Part shown: piece after piece, positions 33,651 to 45,992 of the stretch
Numbering within the stretch: the first letter of the stretch is position 1
Layout: each line of letters opens with the position of its first letter
Source: Echinarachnius parma
Taxonomy: Eukaryota > Echinodermata > Echinoidea > Clypeasteroida > Echinarachniidae
Direction: 5' to 3'
Length of the DNA stretch: 64,000 nucleotides
Assembly (NCBI GenBank): GCA_037951105.1
Contig: JBAMJV010005472.1
Location: 1 to 64,000 of the forward strand
Program-made: the position numbers and the translations under genes
The notes under the pieces: generated by a model
Seen by the model: the letters and a program-made list of their open reading frames with translations, nothing else
Databases searched by the model: none
What the model was told of the DNA's origin: nothing

Positions 33651-35335
33651 GCATGTCCCCAATGTGCTTCATATTGGAGTCTATGGAGAATGCAGCCTCA
33701 AAGGGTTACGGATGGGGCTTTTGACCGATGATCAGTAGTAAATGTAGTAATCACACAGTCACATATATACATACATATATGTACATGTAATGTAGGGTTC
33801 GGGAGACTTTTGTCATGCCAATGTGAAAAATATAAACTACTTATAATATAAGACTTTGGGCATTGCCTAAGTTGTTAATTGCATTAAATATAATTTGGAC
33901 CCAATTATTTTGTGTTAGAAATGAAAAAGACTCAAAGCGACCGAGAAGTAATCAACAAAACAAAGTAAACGATTGAAACAAGTTTATACTAAAACACACC
34001 AGGGTGCATTGCAGGACATGTGTTTAGACATAATGTAAACAACCCTGGGAGTCTGGGAGTCTGGGACATGGTATTAAATTTTCATGTAAAACAAAAAAAG
34101 TGATGAGACCTGGGATTGAAACTGGTTCACATCAGGATCAAGAAAGAAGGATATAGATTAATGTCAGTGGAAAGGTCACCTTACAACATTTAGGAGGGAT
34201 CCATTTGCACCCCTTGTAGCGCAATTGGCCCGGGGATGTTTCTCATGAGGGTGTCAGATGTTAGGAGAACCCATCATTCTCGTTGACACCCAATGCCATC
34301 ATCAATGTTGTGCCTGTTTTGGCACCTGCAGGGGGGTGTTTATGGGAGAGGAGGGGAGGGCATTAATGCAGAGGTATCTATCTCTTGAAGAGCATCTTCA
34401 AATCCTGTCAAATTGGTAGTGATGTAATGAGAGAGGTGGCTTTTAATCCTCCCATTGCTGAAGGTGTTCAAGATGGTATTAGCGATGACAACACAGATTT
34501 TAAAGGCAAGGTATCACCAAGGAGGTTTAAAACCTCCTTGGTATCACATCTTCACATTCTGACAAATACATGACGGTAGTATTATTATTGAAATGTAAGA
34601 AGCCAGTCTATAACACACATACTACCAGGGTAAATCATGATGTATAAAGTTTCACTACAGGAATAAATTAATGTCAATATATTTATCTCTCGAACATCTT
34701 TCAAGTTTGCCAAATATTCAGTAATTTAAAATGGGCAGATGTTTCTTATTTCTCCCATAGACAAGTAACACATTCAATACGTCATTAGATTTTCTTTGGT
34801 GCTGAAAATGAATTGGAGGATCTTTTTATAATTGTGGGGGCTGGTTTGGCTTTTCAACGGCTAAATCACCCTGTGCCCCATGCACACTACTGTTCTGCTC
34901 AAACTAATGCCAATTCTTATACATGTTCTCAGAAACCATTGAGTAAAATCAAGGAACTTTGATTGAAGCTCCTACTTGGTAACTTTATCCTTTCTATTTC
35001 TGTATTTCGATTTTTGTGATATGTCATAAAAACATGGACTCTCAAAAAGAGAGACACTGTTTTTTTTATAAAAGAAACCTCTTTGCTTTTCTCTTGAAAG
35101 GTGTTATAGGAGTAAGCACAATCTTGCTCTGGGTACTCTCTCCATTCATGCTAAACAACTTTATTACAAGATTCACTCACGTATATCCCTGTCTTTAGAA
35201 AGTGCTCAACCTAGACATGTTTGTGTACTCTGTGACCCCTTCGGGGATGAATTCAATAACTTGTTGGTGCGCTGATCGGGTACTGATTAAAATCCCCCTA
35301 ATAAATGGTATTTTGCAAGCCAAGAAACCCTGCGG

Positions 35336-35640
35336 TCACCCCTCCCTTCCACCTCCTCTCTTGTATACTACATTCCTCACCCCTCCCCTCTTCTGCCCCT
35401 TCCCTTTGCCCCTTGCCCCTTTCCCCTTGGCCCTTGCCGCTTGCCTCCTCCCATCCCCTCCCCATTCTATCCTCATCCCCCTTCCCCCTCTCATCCCCTC
35501 TTCATTCTCTTATTACTCCTGCTCTCCTTCCCTTTCCACCTCCCCCCAGGCCCCCCCCCCCCACTCCCTTCTCCTTTCCCACCCCTTTCTTTCCCCTGTT
35601 TCCCTTCCCTCCCTTCCCATCTCTCGCTCATCTCAAAATC
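35336..35640. repeat. ~300 bp polypyrimidine tract
   Basis: Nearly continuous C/T on the + strand (CCCCTT, CTCCC, TTCCC units), 3.4 kb downstream of the polypurine tract and of opposite strand bias. The open frames across it are Pro/Ser/Leu-rich composition artefacts. Confidence 0.85.
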
Positions 35641-35908
35641 CATTCCATAAAGTAATTTTAAGCAATACCACTGCAAGAGTGCAAGTGCCAACAGGTATGG
35701 ATACGGGCAATGATGAGGAACTGATTAAAATATCATAATTGTATATGATCTTATTGTAGAATTAAGACGTCATATGGTCACCGCCCTGACCCACACCCTA
35801 TTCCCCATGCCTCAAGCCATATTCCCCAAACCTCTTCCAACTTCCATTCATAAAAAAAAACAAGCCAGACTTGTTATGAGCAAACACCATCCAAAGTGTC
35901 AACAACTA

Positions 35909-35939
<31 letters not shown>
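35909..35939. repeat. Poly-G run (31)
   Basis: 31 consecutive G on the sense strand of the intron, the longest poly-G run in the window. Confidence 0.85.
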
Positions 35940-35940
<1 letters not shown>

Positions 35941-36537
35941 AGGCATGCAGAGACCAGCACAACAGACAACAAACAAGGGCCTTTGGCAGAAATAGTTGAA
36001 GGAGAGAAGGGCATGCTGTTTAACCCCTAAAGTACCAAGAAGTACGTACAAAGTTGTTGAAATAATACACATTAAATGTAGGGAGTGGAATAAAAGCGTT
36101 AAAGGAAAACAGTACTAGATAGACTTGTTTAACCCGCACAGTCCCTATTTATGGAAAGCCGATTGAATTACTACAAATGGAAAACATGCTTTGGGAATGA
36201 GAGAGTTAAACAGAAAGGGTCATCATCCCCTGCTTTACACTATTGAATTGAATGTACATAGTGGTCAATGACTCGCTAATCCCAGCCATGTAGTCTGGGG
36301 TTGTATGGAGTGGGTGCACAGTGGAGCACACTTCTTGGTTCTTGAGTCTCGGTGCATTGCATTGCTACGGGCTCCCTTGAAAGTTGAATGAATGAATTAG
36401 TACAGAGGCAACGAACCTTACAAAACCTCAGTGGCATATCTGTGGCATATGCTGCCCCTTACAGGAAATCTTGAACTAAGCCCCCCTTATTGCTGTCAGT
36501 AGCTGTTACATCAACTCCATTCCATGTTCCATGGTAA

Positions 36538-36621
36538 TACGAATACAACAAGGTATGAGAGAACCACTAGAGTCCTAAGTAAGTTTTGCGGATTTGGACA
36601 ATGTTACTAGATCCCTTAAGT
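36538..36621. mobile_element. TTAA-type MITE, family 2, right-end fragment
   Basis: ACAACAAGGTATGAGAGAAC through TGGACAATGTTACTAGATCC and CCTTAAG match the terminal 80 bases of 59285-59649. It abuts the next element at 36643. Confidence 0.75.
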
Positions 36622-36642
36622 TTCATTATAATTACACATTGA

Positions 36643-37127
36643 GTTCACACACACAATTTTCAGCCCTTAATCATGACTAAAGAATCAGCAGCTGACTATA
36701 GAATCAGCTTCCCATTACAAATTCGTGTGTCTGAACGCTTACTAACGAAACGACGTATCGCTAGAGATGACTAGCGATACGCTGGTTTTATCGTCGTTTC
36801 GTACGAGAGCTGACTATAGAATCACGCTTATTCCGTGTGTGAACAACCGTAACTGGCTAATCATGACTAAGTGGGCGTGGCTTAATGCGAACGTTCGCTC
36901 GCACAGCTGCAGAGAGGGAGCGCAGACAGAAAAAAATGACAGCACACTGCGCACTTATACGATGTTGGGGCCGGTTCGGCACCACCTGGAAAACAGATGT
37001 TGTTCGATATATGCTCTGTGCATGTGAACATATACCAGGTTTGATTTAATCATCACTAAAGAAACGTTGTATCGCTAGTGATGATTCTATAGAGATGATT
37101 AAGGGATGAAATTGTTTGTGTGTGAAC
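36643..37127. mobile_element. 485 bp inverted-repeat MITE with nested hairpin
   Basis: The ends GTTCACACACACAATTTTCA plus CCCTTAATCAT (left) and ATGATTAAGGGATG plus TGTTTGTGTGTGAAC (right) are inverted. Inside, ACGAAACGACGTATCGCTAG and CTAGCGATACG with CGTCGTTTCGT (about 36749-36801) form a second hairpin, and the GTATCGCTAG motif recurs at 37070-37080. Non-coding. Confidence 0.75.
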
Positions 37128-38084
37128 ACGGGGTTTATGGCACTTTAATCCCAGACAATTATCACAAATCTCTGTTTTGAACTGAAAGTGCCCCGCAGCC
37201 CATATCTCCTATGCTATTGACTCCCTGCTCTGCTTTTGTAGAACGTTGCAGTCCAGGGGAACTCATTTCTACCCATCCTCTGACCTTCATCAATTGTCCT
37301 CCCAACAGACAACCAAAAAGGGATAAAAATAAGAAAAATAGAACTGGTGAAACATCACGCTTTGTCGACTGTGAATGCACCACCTCCACTAGCTAACTAC
37401 TCCCGCCTCCATTGACAAGATACACCACTCTGTTTTGGGTTTGGAAAACAAGTTCCTATTCAGGGTGAACAAGTTATAACAGACCAGTGATGCATGGTGA
37501 TGCACATACAGTGTCTGTCGACCAGAGATTCTTCGTCTGACTGCACCGAAATGGGGGGCAAATTTGTCCCTCGAATAAACTCATTTAGCAGCAGATTTAC
37601 CAATGTGTTTGAGGTTTTGAGATTTGTGAGCTGTATATCCTGTAACCAATGATACAATAATTTGAGTATATCCAGATTGAAGTTTTTAAATGTTTTTATT
37701 GATTTTACAGTAACAATATATATTGCTGATTTGTTGTTGTTAAATGGTAAAGGTCCCCTTATGCCGGATGATACCATTTTTTTCAAATGGGTAGAGGATT
37801 TCATTGAATTAAATTGAACTCTTGAAAATATATTTTTTCTGAAGTTTGATAAATTATTTGCAACTTTGTAATAAAAAAACATGTTAATGATGTTGATGCC
37901 ATGAGGTTAGTATGACTTATCACTCAAAGAATCAAAATACATTTTTCATTCAATTAAAATAGCTAATGGCTTTTTTGCAATGTCCGTTATAATTGTGTTG
38001 CCATTTATCCTTTGAGTTGATTAATTATCCTATTAAGAAAGAGGAAGCGTTGCATTCTAAAGGATGAATATCTCTTTTACAATA

Positions 38085-38530
38085 TTAGTTTCGCATTTCC
38101 TTTGATCTAAATGATCTAAATCTAGAACGAGGCCACGCAAATGGTGCAATAGCTGAAGATAGTAACTTAACTTCATTTTCACAATGTTTTCGTCTCTCTT
38201 TTGATCTGTACCAAGAATGGGGCCTTGAAAGTAGCGTAACAAAACAGATGCAATAACAGGACATGGTACTATACCACAATGAGATGTAATTACAAATGAT
38301 AGTTCTACAATATGAATGATTGACCATTATTTAAAGAATAAGGCAGGAGCTTCTTTTTCACCATGTTTTCGTCTTTCCTTTGATCTGTGCCCAAGAAACG
38401 GGGCCTTGTTAGTGGCATACAAATGAAATGTGTAATAGTGGGTTACTATAATAGGATCAGACGACTGTAGGAATAGGATACTCAGATAGAATAGCAAAGG
38501 ATAGTACGTGAACTTCACTTTGGGTTTTTG
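38085..38530. repeat. Imperfect tandem repeat, ~180 bp unit
   Basis: The anchor ATGTTTTCGTCT recurs at 38184 and 38363, followed each time by CTTTGATCTGT, CCAAGAA and GGGGCCTTG. A partial unit precedes them from about 38085. Two to three copies. Confidence 0.65.
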
Positions 38531-38789
38531 TGGTCTTGGTAAACCAATTTCTGTGGTATATACAGCCCTACATGTACATAAACCATGACAGATGTCACTT
38601 GGTTGCAAATTGCTCCTAAACCACCACAGCAGTTCAGAGAAATTGTGCTAAATTTCCACAAATGCTTAGAGACAGAGATTTGGAATGATTTGTATTTGTC
38701 TTTCTCTTCCTCAGAGCTCGTTTGTGTTGCCTTATTTGATTTAGAATAAAAACCCACGGGAGATGATTCAATATACTAGGAGATGTCGT

Positions 38790-39039
38790 AATGGCCTAGT
38801 CCCACTGCACCATTGTCCTTTCGTTTTCTATCCGACCAAATGTGGTCAGTATCGAGCAAATTTGGAAGTTCCATGACGTTTCGTCTCGTGCGAAATTAAA
38901 AGTATCCTACTACATAAACATGTAGTCTATTCCGAAATTGGTCCACATCATTTTGTTTCCTGCTAGTACTGAACCACCTTTCATTTGTCAATGGGATAGG
39001 AAATGGAAGGAGAAATGGTGCAGTGCGACTAGGCCATAA
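38790..39039. repeat. 250 bp foldback
   Basis: The arms of ~45-50 bases begin AATGGCCTAGTCCCACTGCA and end TGCAGTGCGACTAGGCCAT. The inner parts pair through CACCATTGTCC and GGAGAAATGGTG. A/T-rich loop, TA-rich flanks, non-coding. Confidence 0.75.
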
Positions 39040-40057
39040 CATACAATCTCATTTACAAGCCTTGCCATTTTGGTGGATCAGTCATAAACATAGTGCAATA
39101 CTTATAAATATGTATTATGCATTATTTAAACGATGATGCAGAACCTTGAATGATCCTTAGATAGTGTTGTTTACTAAGTTTTAAATTTGTAATAATTGTC
39201 TACATACATGTATATGAAGATTTTCTGAAAAATAAAGGGATGGTTTTGTCAATTCTCTGGTAGTAGTGTAGTTCCCACAGCATCATAATCAGAAGTATTT
39301 CACTCCCCCCCCCCCCCCCCCCCTCTCTCTCTCTTTCCCTTTCATATTTTCCATTTCTTTTGTAGAGTTTTGTAAACAAGTAGCAAACAAACAAAATAAT
39401 GGCAGTTGTAAGGATTGTTTGAGGAGAACAATCAGAACAATCCAACATATCCTCTGGCCATTTCCTGTCACAGTCAACAGACGTTTGTGTTCAGTCCTCG
39501 CAAAGATATATGGGCCTGTTGTTATTATTATTACCCTTTATTATTGATGTTATCAGGGAAGAGGTAACATTTATAAAAGTACCAAAACTAATTTGGATTT
39601 TCAGTAACAACTATAATTATTTCTTGCACTTCGAAATTGAAATTGTGACTAGCACCAATGATAAACTTCAATTCGTATGTTGTTACCAAAGTACAGAAAT
39701 CATTGTTTTTCAGATTTATGTTTGCTAAATCATACATGTGCAAGATTAATCAAGTCTTTTTCTTTGTACCTATTCTTCAATATATTCCCATCTTTTCTCT
39801 ATCAAAATAAGGTGACAGTTTGACATTTGCTCTGGCAATACACTGTATTGTTCTAGTGAAAGTTTTAGGTTCAGTGTAGGGTTCTGATTACTGCTCAGGT
39901 TTGGATCAGGGTTATAAAGCTTAAATGTTGGTTTATGAAAAACTCATAGTGGAGCAATTGTTGCTGGAGTAAATGTCACGAAACCCAGGGTAAATTACGC
40001 CCTGTTTCTTTTCAAAACACCCCTTTCTCAATATCGGACTCTGTCAATTTCAAACCA

Positions 40058-40356
40058 GGGGATTTTTCACAAAGATCCTAAGTTGAACCTTACTCTTCTA
40101 AATTGGACTTAACAATTATGTCCTTTGAAATGTTGATTCAAATAATGTATATTTTCTATTGTCACGGAAATGTTATGTTCTTGATGTGAAATATATGAAA
40201 AGTCTTGAAAAAAATTGCATTTTTGCTTTTGAATATATTTTATTCCAAGGCTACGAATGGCTTACCATAATTTTAAAGTCTAACCTAGAGTGTAGTTCAA
40301 CTTTGTGATACTTTGTTCAACTTGGAATCTTTGTGAAACACCCCCCCCCCCCCCCC
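40058..40356. mobile_element. Foldback, TTTCACAAAGAT family
   Basis: The left arm reads TTTTTCACAAAGATCCTAAG and TTGAAC; the right arm reads GTTCAACTTGGAATCTTTGTG and AAACACCC, ending in a 16-base poly-C. Same family as 48642-48953 and 20727-21045. Confidence 0.75.
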
Positions 40357-41039
40357 AGTTTCTCACTACTAGTAAACCACCCCTTGCTCAACAGGACACC
40401 ACACACAAATCTGTTTTTCTTTCATCAATAACACTCATGTTTCACTTCAAATGGATATAATATTCCAGTTTCTGCCCGGTGGCTGTGTTTTTCTTTCATT
40501 GTTTGTTTGGATTTATCGCTCATAGGGAGCATTAATTTGATAATTCATACTTTTTGGCTTAATTCAATGTTGGTTCAAGCGTAATTTGTTTAGTAGACAG
40601 GAAGTTTGGAAAAGGGGGGCTGCAAGTGTCAAGTTTTGGTCCCTGGAAATCCTCAAACTCTGGAGTTGTGAAATATTAGGAGCGATTAGAGTTAATGGTT
40701 GACAAATTGCTTTTTTATGCGCCATGCTGTTTTGAGTTTGTTTTCAATTCCTCCCACAAATTTTAAAATCTAAAAGCGATTTTCTAACTTTGTATGATGT
40801 CTCAGACGATGCTATAGGCACTGTACAACCAGCTGCTGCAATATTTGTTTTTAAAGTGATGTTTTAATATTTTGAAAAGGTAGGGGACCATCAGCCTGAT
40901 ATTAAAAGTTCAAAAGGAACAAGTTGAAAGAAAAGAAATAACACAAATGCATGCACGTTCAGTGACCTTTGAGACTGCAGTACAAATCAAGGGTCAAATT
41001 TTGTCAACATTTTTTTCGTAGAATTTAAATACAATTTAC

Positions 41040-42705
41040 AGAAGTCTTTGACTTTGAGTGGCATTTTGAGTGGCACTTTTTCATGACATATTGTACAATG
41101 CTTTCTTTCCTAAGATAGCTACTTATCATTTAGATGAGTAAATTATTGTACATTTGGTCATTGCAAATATATATCAATGATGCAGTCATCACATCTTCTG
41201 CTTGATAGCAATGCAGCATAGCAACCTAGATATACCCATGGCACGCTGGGACATTAATCAGAGGGAGGCGCGACACAGCGAGATACTAAGAAGCGGTGCT
41301 TTTGATCCCTGTTATAAATACAATCAGAGTTGATCGGACAGTACTAACCTTTTTCAAGACGGACTTTTCTACCATGCATTCTTTTCAAAGAAATTGATGA
41401 CTTTGAGATGGGTAACTTGTTTACTATTTGGTCTGTGTGAATATCACGGACAGAGTCATCATATAGTCTGCTGGGTATCAATGTAGCATAGCGAGCCACA
41501 TGAAGCAACTACGGCATGCTGGGAAATATATCAAGGGGAGGCGCAGCACAGCTAGAAAATTATCTTGCGACACTTTTGGGCAGGGTATGCATCTATAGAT
41601 AAATTCAATGAAAGATGTGACGACTACCACCATGAACCTTTTCAGGACACTAATATTGGATAGTGCATTCTTACCTAATGATAGCAATGACTGCAGATGG
41701 GTAAATTCTTGTTTGTTTGGTCGGTTTTAATATAACTTTGAAGCAGTCATCACACTATCTGGTTGGTTTCAACGCAGCATAGCGCTCCACATAAACAACT
41801 ACGGCAAGCTAGGACATTAATCGAGGAGGGGGGGGGGGGGGGGTGCAACACAGCTAAAGTCCCAACTGCTACTGCTTTTGATCTTTGTTATAAATACATT
41901 CATAGATGAACGGCCAGTACTAACCTTTACAAGATACAAATATTGTACAATGCATTCTTGATGACTTTAAGAGGGGTACATTCTTGTTTGTTTATTGGTG
42001 GGAATATAACTATGATGCAGTCATCACAATCTGTCGGGCTCCAGCTTTTCAATGCAGCATAGCGCCGCGGCCAACATGAAGCACTGCACGGCATGCTGGG
42101 ACATTAATCACAGGGGAGGCGCAACACAGCTACATGTAGAGACTTAGCTGCGGTGCTTTTGATCTTTGTCATAAATACAATCAGTATAATTATGACGTCC
42201 AGTACGCCAGTACAACACTTTGAAAGACACAAACAATACTGTACAATGCATTCTTTCCTGAAGATAGGGATGACTTGAAGATGAGTGAATTGTCTTGTGT
42301 GGTCGGAATGGTCGGTGTGAGTCTGCCCTCTGCAGGGTATCAATGCAGCATAGCTACCCACGTCAACCGACCATGGCATACTGGGACGTTAATCACAGGG
42401 GAGGCGCAACGCAGCTAGAGACTGAGATGCGGGGCGTTTGATGTATGAAATACATGACTTATAATACACCGGTCCATAGCGTAAGACACTCAAATACTGT
42501 ACAATGCATTCTTTCCTAAAGATAGCGATGACTCCAAGATGAGTAAGTTGTCTGTGTGGTTAGTGTGAATCTGCCCTCTGCATGGTATCAATGCAGCATA
42601 GCGACCCACGTCAACGCAACCAATGGCATACTGGGACGTTAATTACGTGGGAGGCGCAACGCAGCTAGAGACTTTACTGCGGTGCTTTTGAGCGGTTCAT
42701 ATACG
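41040..42705. repeat. Six-unit tandem array, period ~250-290 bp
   Basis: The anchor ATGCAGCATAGC (or one- to two-base variants) occurs at 41211, 41481, 41772, 42052, 42342 and 42591, giving spacings of 270, 291, 280, 290 and 249 bases. Each unit repeats the same order: GGCATGCTGGGACATTAATC, GGGAGGCGCAACACAGCTAG, GCGGTGCTTTTGATC, ATAAATACAATCA, CCAGTACTAACCTTT and ACAATGCATTCTTTCCTAA. Copies differ by many substitutions and indels. One contains a 16-base poly-G (41828-41843). No frame stays open through the array. Confidence 0.85.
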
Positions 42706-42759
42706 ATCAAAGAGACGTGCCTTACATCATGCCTCTTACTGCTTGTCTTTTACGCTTCT

Positions 42760-42840
42760 TTAACCCATTCCCTTCGAGATTATGAAATGCCCATAGACTT
42801 TGTACATAGCCCACCCGGTTCCTGTAAGGAACGGGTTAAT
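42760..42840. repeat. Short palindromic repeat, family Q
   Basis: TTAACCCATTCCCTTCGAGA to AAGGAACGGGTTAAT around CCATAGACTTTGTACATAG. It lies just after the tandem array. Confidence 0.75.
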
Positions 42841-44834
42841 AGTAGGCTCATTTTGAATGTACTAGGGCAAAAGACTTCAGCCGTATGTACCCCCCTGCAA
42901 TTGGCGGGTAACGGCAAAAAGACAATTACTTAAAAGAAAATGTTCTCTGGTCCTGAATTGAAGCTACATCATTGCTGTCCCCTTGTGCAATCCTCGTTAC
43001 ACATTGAGCTGAGGTTTGCTTGTTCTTTTATGGTCCATATGATGTATGGCTCTGTTAGATCAGGAATCTGAAGGTAGTAAAAAGATAAGTCAAACATGAG
43101 TGCATTATTGTAAATCACTTTATATCGTTTTATTTGTAGATGCTCTATCTAAAGCTAAACATGAAAGTTAATCCTGTTTTATTGTAAATCCCTTTTTATC
43201 ATAAATCAAGACTCACTTGATAAAGCTACACATGAGTCCTTTATTTACAGTGTATACATGTATATCACATTTTATCAATTTAAATTCACCCTTCTGAAGT
43301 TCAAGATAATTACTCTATTGTAAATCATTCCCATTTTAAATATAAAACTATTAATAAACTACCGTAAACATATTTGCAATTTGACATAGCATGTTTTACA
43401 TTGGACCCTATACCCAAGGGCAAATTTCAATAAAACGCACCTTCACCATTTCACAACTCATTGCACATAGCTGGTCCATCCAAGAATGTGGATATTTTTG
43501 CCCCCCAGGGTGTTAAAAGGAATGTCATATTTTGCAATAATTCATATTTTTGGGGAAAGGTAATAGCATTTATAGCATTTAAACCTGCAAGATGTTTCAA
43601 TTTAACTTTTTAAAGTTTGATAAATCGACACTGCCTTCTGTAATTAACAAAAATAGATATTTCAAGCCAAATAGAGCTGAGCTGAGCTTAAATCATAATT
43701 GTTTAATTGTTTAAATAAATTATTTCTGTTACAATCCTGCACTTTAGAATTTGTTTTCTACCTGGCCATCCCATGAAACCATCTCCCTCGGAAGATTTGT
43801 CGCAAACTCAAGATGGCAGAGAATCTGAATGCAAGCTAAAAAAAACAACAACTTTATACTTTGGATTAAATGCCACAAAGCCAGGCTTGGAGAATTTATA
43901 AATGATGTTTTTGATGGAATGGTATTTACCAAAATATCATCAATCTAGACATCATCTTGGCCAGAATGCTAAAAGGGTAGTTCAACTAAAGTTCCTTGAC
44001 CCCTTGATCAGTGACCCTTGACTAGTCCTGCTAGGCAATCAACTTGGCCCACTTCCACCCTCTGGTAGGGGTCAAAGGTCGCTAGGCAATTACAAACAGG
44101 AGCCCTATTTTGTCAGAAAAATGGAAGAGAGAACAAAAATATGAGCAATATGATGAAGAAACCCATTATCCCTCCGACGAAAAAATGAAAATGCCCGAAA
44201 TACACTGGAGCTATTTACACAGTTCTGGGATAACTAGACCATGCGGGTCCCACTGGACTAGGAACCAGACTGGTTCTGGGTTTCACAAATTCTTCCTCCT
44301 ATTTCTTCACTCTCAGAACATTTGTTCAGTTAATGGATATTTCTAGCTCGATTTGACTGACAGTTGTGTTTCTTATGCCCCCCTTCTCTCTGTTGCAATG
44401 ATTGAAGCCAGAAACAGTGTGATTCTTCAGGAGTTTGGCCATGCAAGTTGGTAGGGGTGTAGCCACAGGGAAGCAACCCCCAGCCCAGTCCCCCCCCCCC
44501 CCCCCCTCCATATTGCCTGCAATGACACCCTCTGTTATTATGAAGTTATGCTTCTTTATGCCCCCTCGACCCCCCCCAAAAAATACCCCAAGAACCTAGA
44601 ACTCGTCCCAATCCCCATCTAAACCCCAGTGTAGCAATAGGTGAGCTCTCCCCAGCCTAGCCCCCTCCCTCCTCTACCCCCAAATCATTGTCACCATAGT
44701 TCCTTCTGCAATGTCCCTTCCACTAACTGAGTTATGCCCTAGCCCCAAATACAACCCCAAGACCCTAGTGCTCATCCCCAACACCCCTAGACCCCAGTGC
44801 CCCCCCCCCCCCATACTAATAAAAAACCTGGCTA

Positions 44835-44858
44835 TGCTGCTGCTGCTGCTGCTGCTGC
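44835..44858. repeat. TGC/CTG triplet repeat, eight units
   Basis: An uninterrupted run of eight TGC triplets within C-rich intronic sequence. Confidence 0.9.
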
Positions 44859-44932
44859 ATCCAGGCAAAGGGCTCCATGATTTGTTTGGGGTTAGGATGG
44901 CTTGTCTTGGTAGTTGGTTTGGGTCATGATCA

Positions 44933-45018
44933 TGCAGGACTGGTCCCCCCAAAATACACCAGCTTGGGTCTATGGCGAAGGCATGTTACCAAAACCAGAC
45001 AGTTGTGAATGGGCTCAT
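44933..45018. repeat. Short palindromic repeat, family P
   Basis: CAGGACTGGTCCCCCCAAAA, GGGTCTATGGCGAAGGCATG and CAGTTGTGAATGGGCTC. Diverged member. Confidence 0.55.
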
Positions 45019-45584
45019 AACCATGCGGTTCTAGCGGTATAATAGCAAATGGAACACCCCTTGCCTTTTGGTTGAGGCCAGGACTCGGGGACGGGTAGGG
45101 TTCCAGGTTTGGGGTATTTTCAATATTTTTGTTCTCCATGCAATACATGTAGGTCTTTGTTTCCACTGTGTCCCACATGTGCATTCACCCTCGGGGAACA
45201 TGCCATATTATCCCCATTTTTCACTCCTCCTTTTCCCCTCCTTATGGTTTGATTATAGTCATTTTTTCCCTCTTTCCCTTCCTTTTCAACTCCCTTTTGG
45301 TTTCGCCAATGAGTCTGACCTGGTTTTGGGATGGTGCTGTCAATTAAGAAGAAAAGATTGCTGTGTTTCTACATGCCTATCAAGAAGATTCTGCCCAGGA
45401 GCTATTCAATCCCAATCGGAATGGGGACCTTCAGTAACCCTAGAAAAATATAAAATATAAAAACCCTAGAAAAAAAACTGAAGAAAAACATGTAGGGCGA
45501 ACAGGATTTATGTTTATAGTTGGTCATGCTCCAAATAATGTGATATGCCCCCAAATGTGTGATGATGTGTATCGATAGACGAGA

Positions 45585-45658
45585 GATGTGTGACTGGTAT
45601 CTATATCTTTGTGATTAAAGATGTGTGATTGGTATCAATATCTTTGTAATTGAAGATG
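45585..45658. repeat. Two-unit 36 bp tandem repeat
   Basis: GATGTGTGACTGGTATCTAT and GATGTGTGATTGGTATCAAT begin consecutive units, each followed by ATCTTTGT and ATT. Simple local duplication. Confidence 0.7.
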
Positions 45659-45908
45659 CTGAATGGAGGGTGTGTATACATGTACATGCTCACCAAGCTG
45701 ATTAGCAGACATCACATGGATGTAATACAATTTTCAGAGATATTCTATCCAGATAACTATCTCAGATTATCACTGATATGAAAGGATATTGTTACTTAAT
45801 GAGCGTTTTGTGTTCTCAATACATACCATGTTTAATCCTATGAAAAAACAATGTATGTAGAACTAGACTATAAACACCATAGAGGGTCTCAGAGGAGTCT
45901 TGAATGAA

Positions 45909-45992
45909 GGGGTTAACCTGTTTACTACCAGATTGTGAAATCCCCATAGACTTTGTACATAGCCCAACTGGTTCCCGTAAGCAATGGGTTAA
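45909..45992. repeat. Short palindromic repeat, family Q
   Basis: GGGGTTAACCTGTTTACTAC to CGTAAGCAATGGGTTAA around CCCCATAGACTTTGTACATA. Confidence 0.75.

Noticed and set aside
35202..35738. 178-codon plus-strand open frame
   Set aside because: The main part is translation of the C/T tract (Pro/Ser/Leu). No homology signal or splice context.
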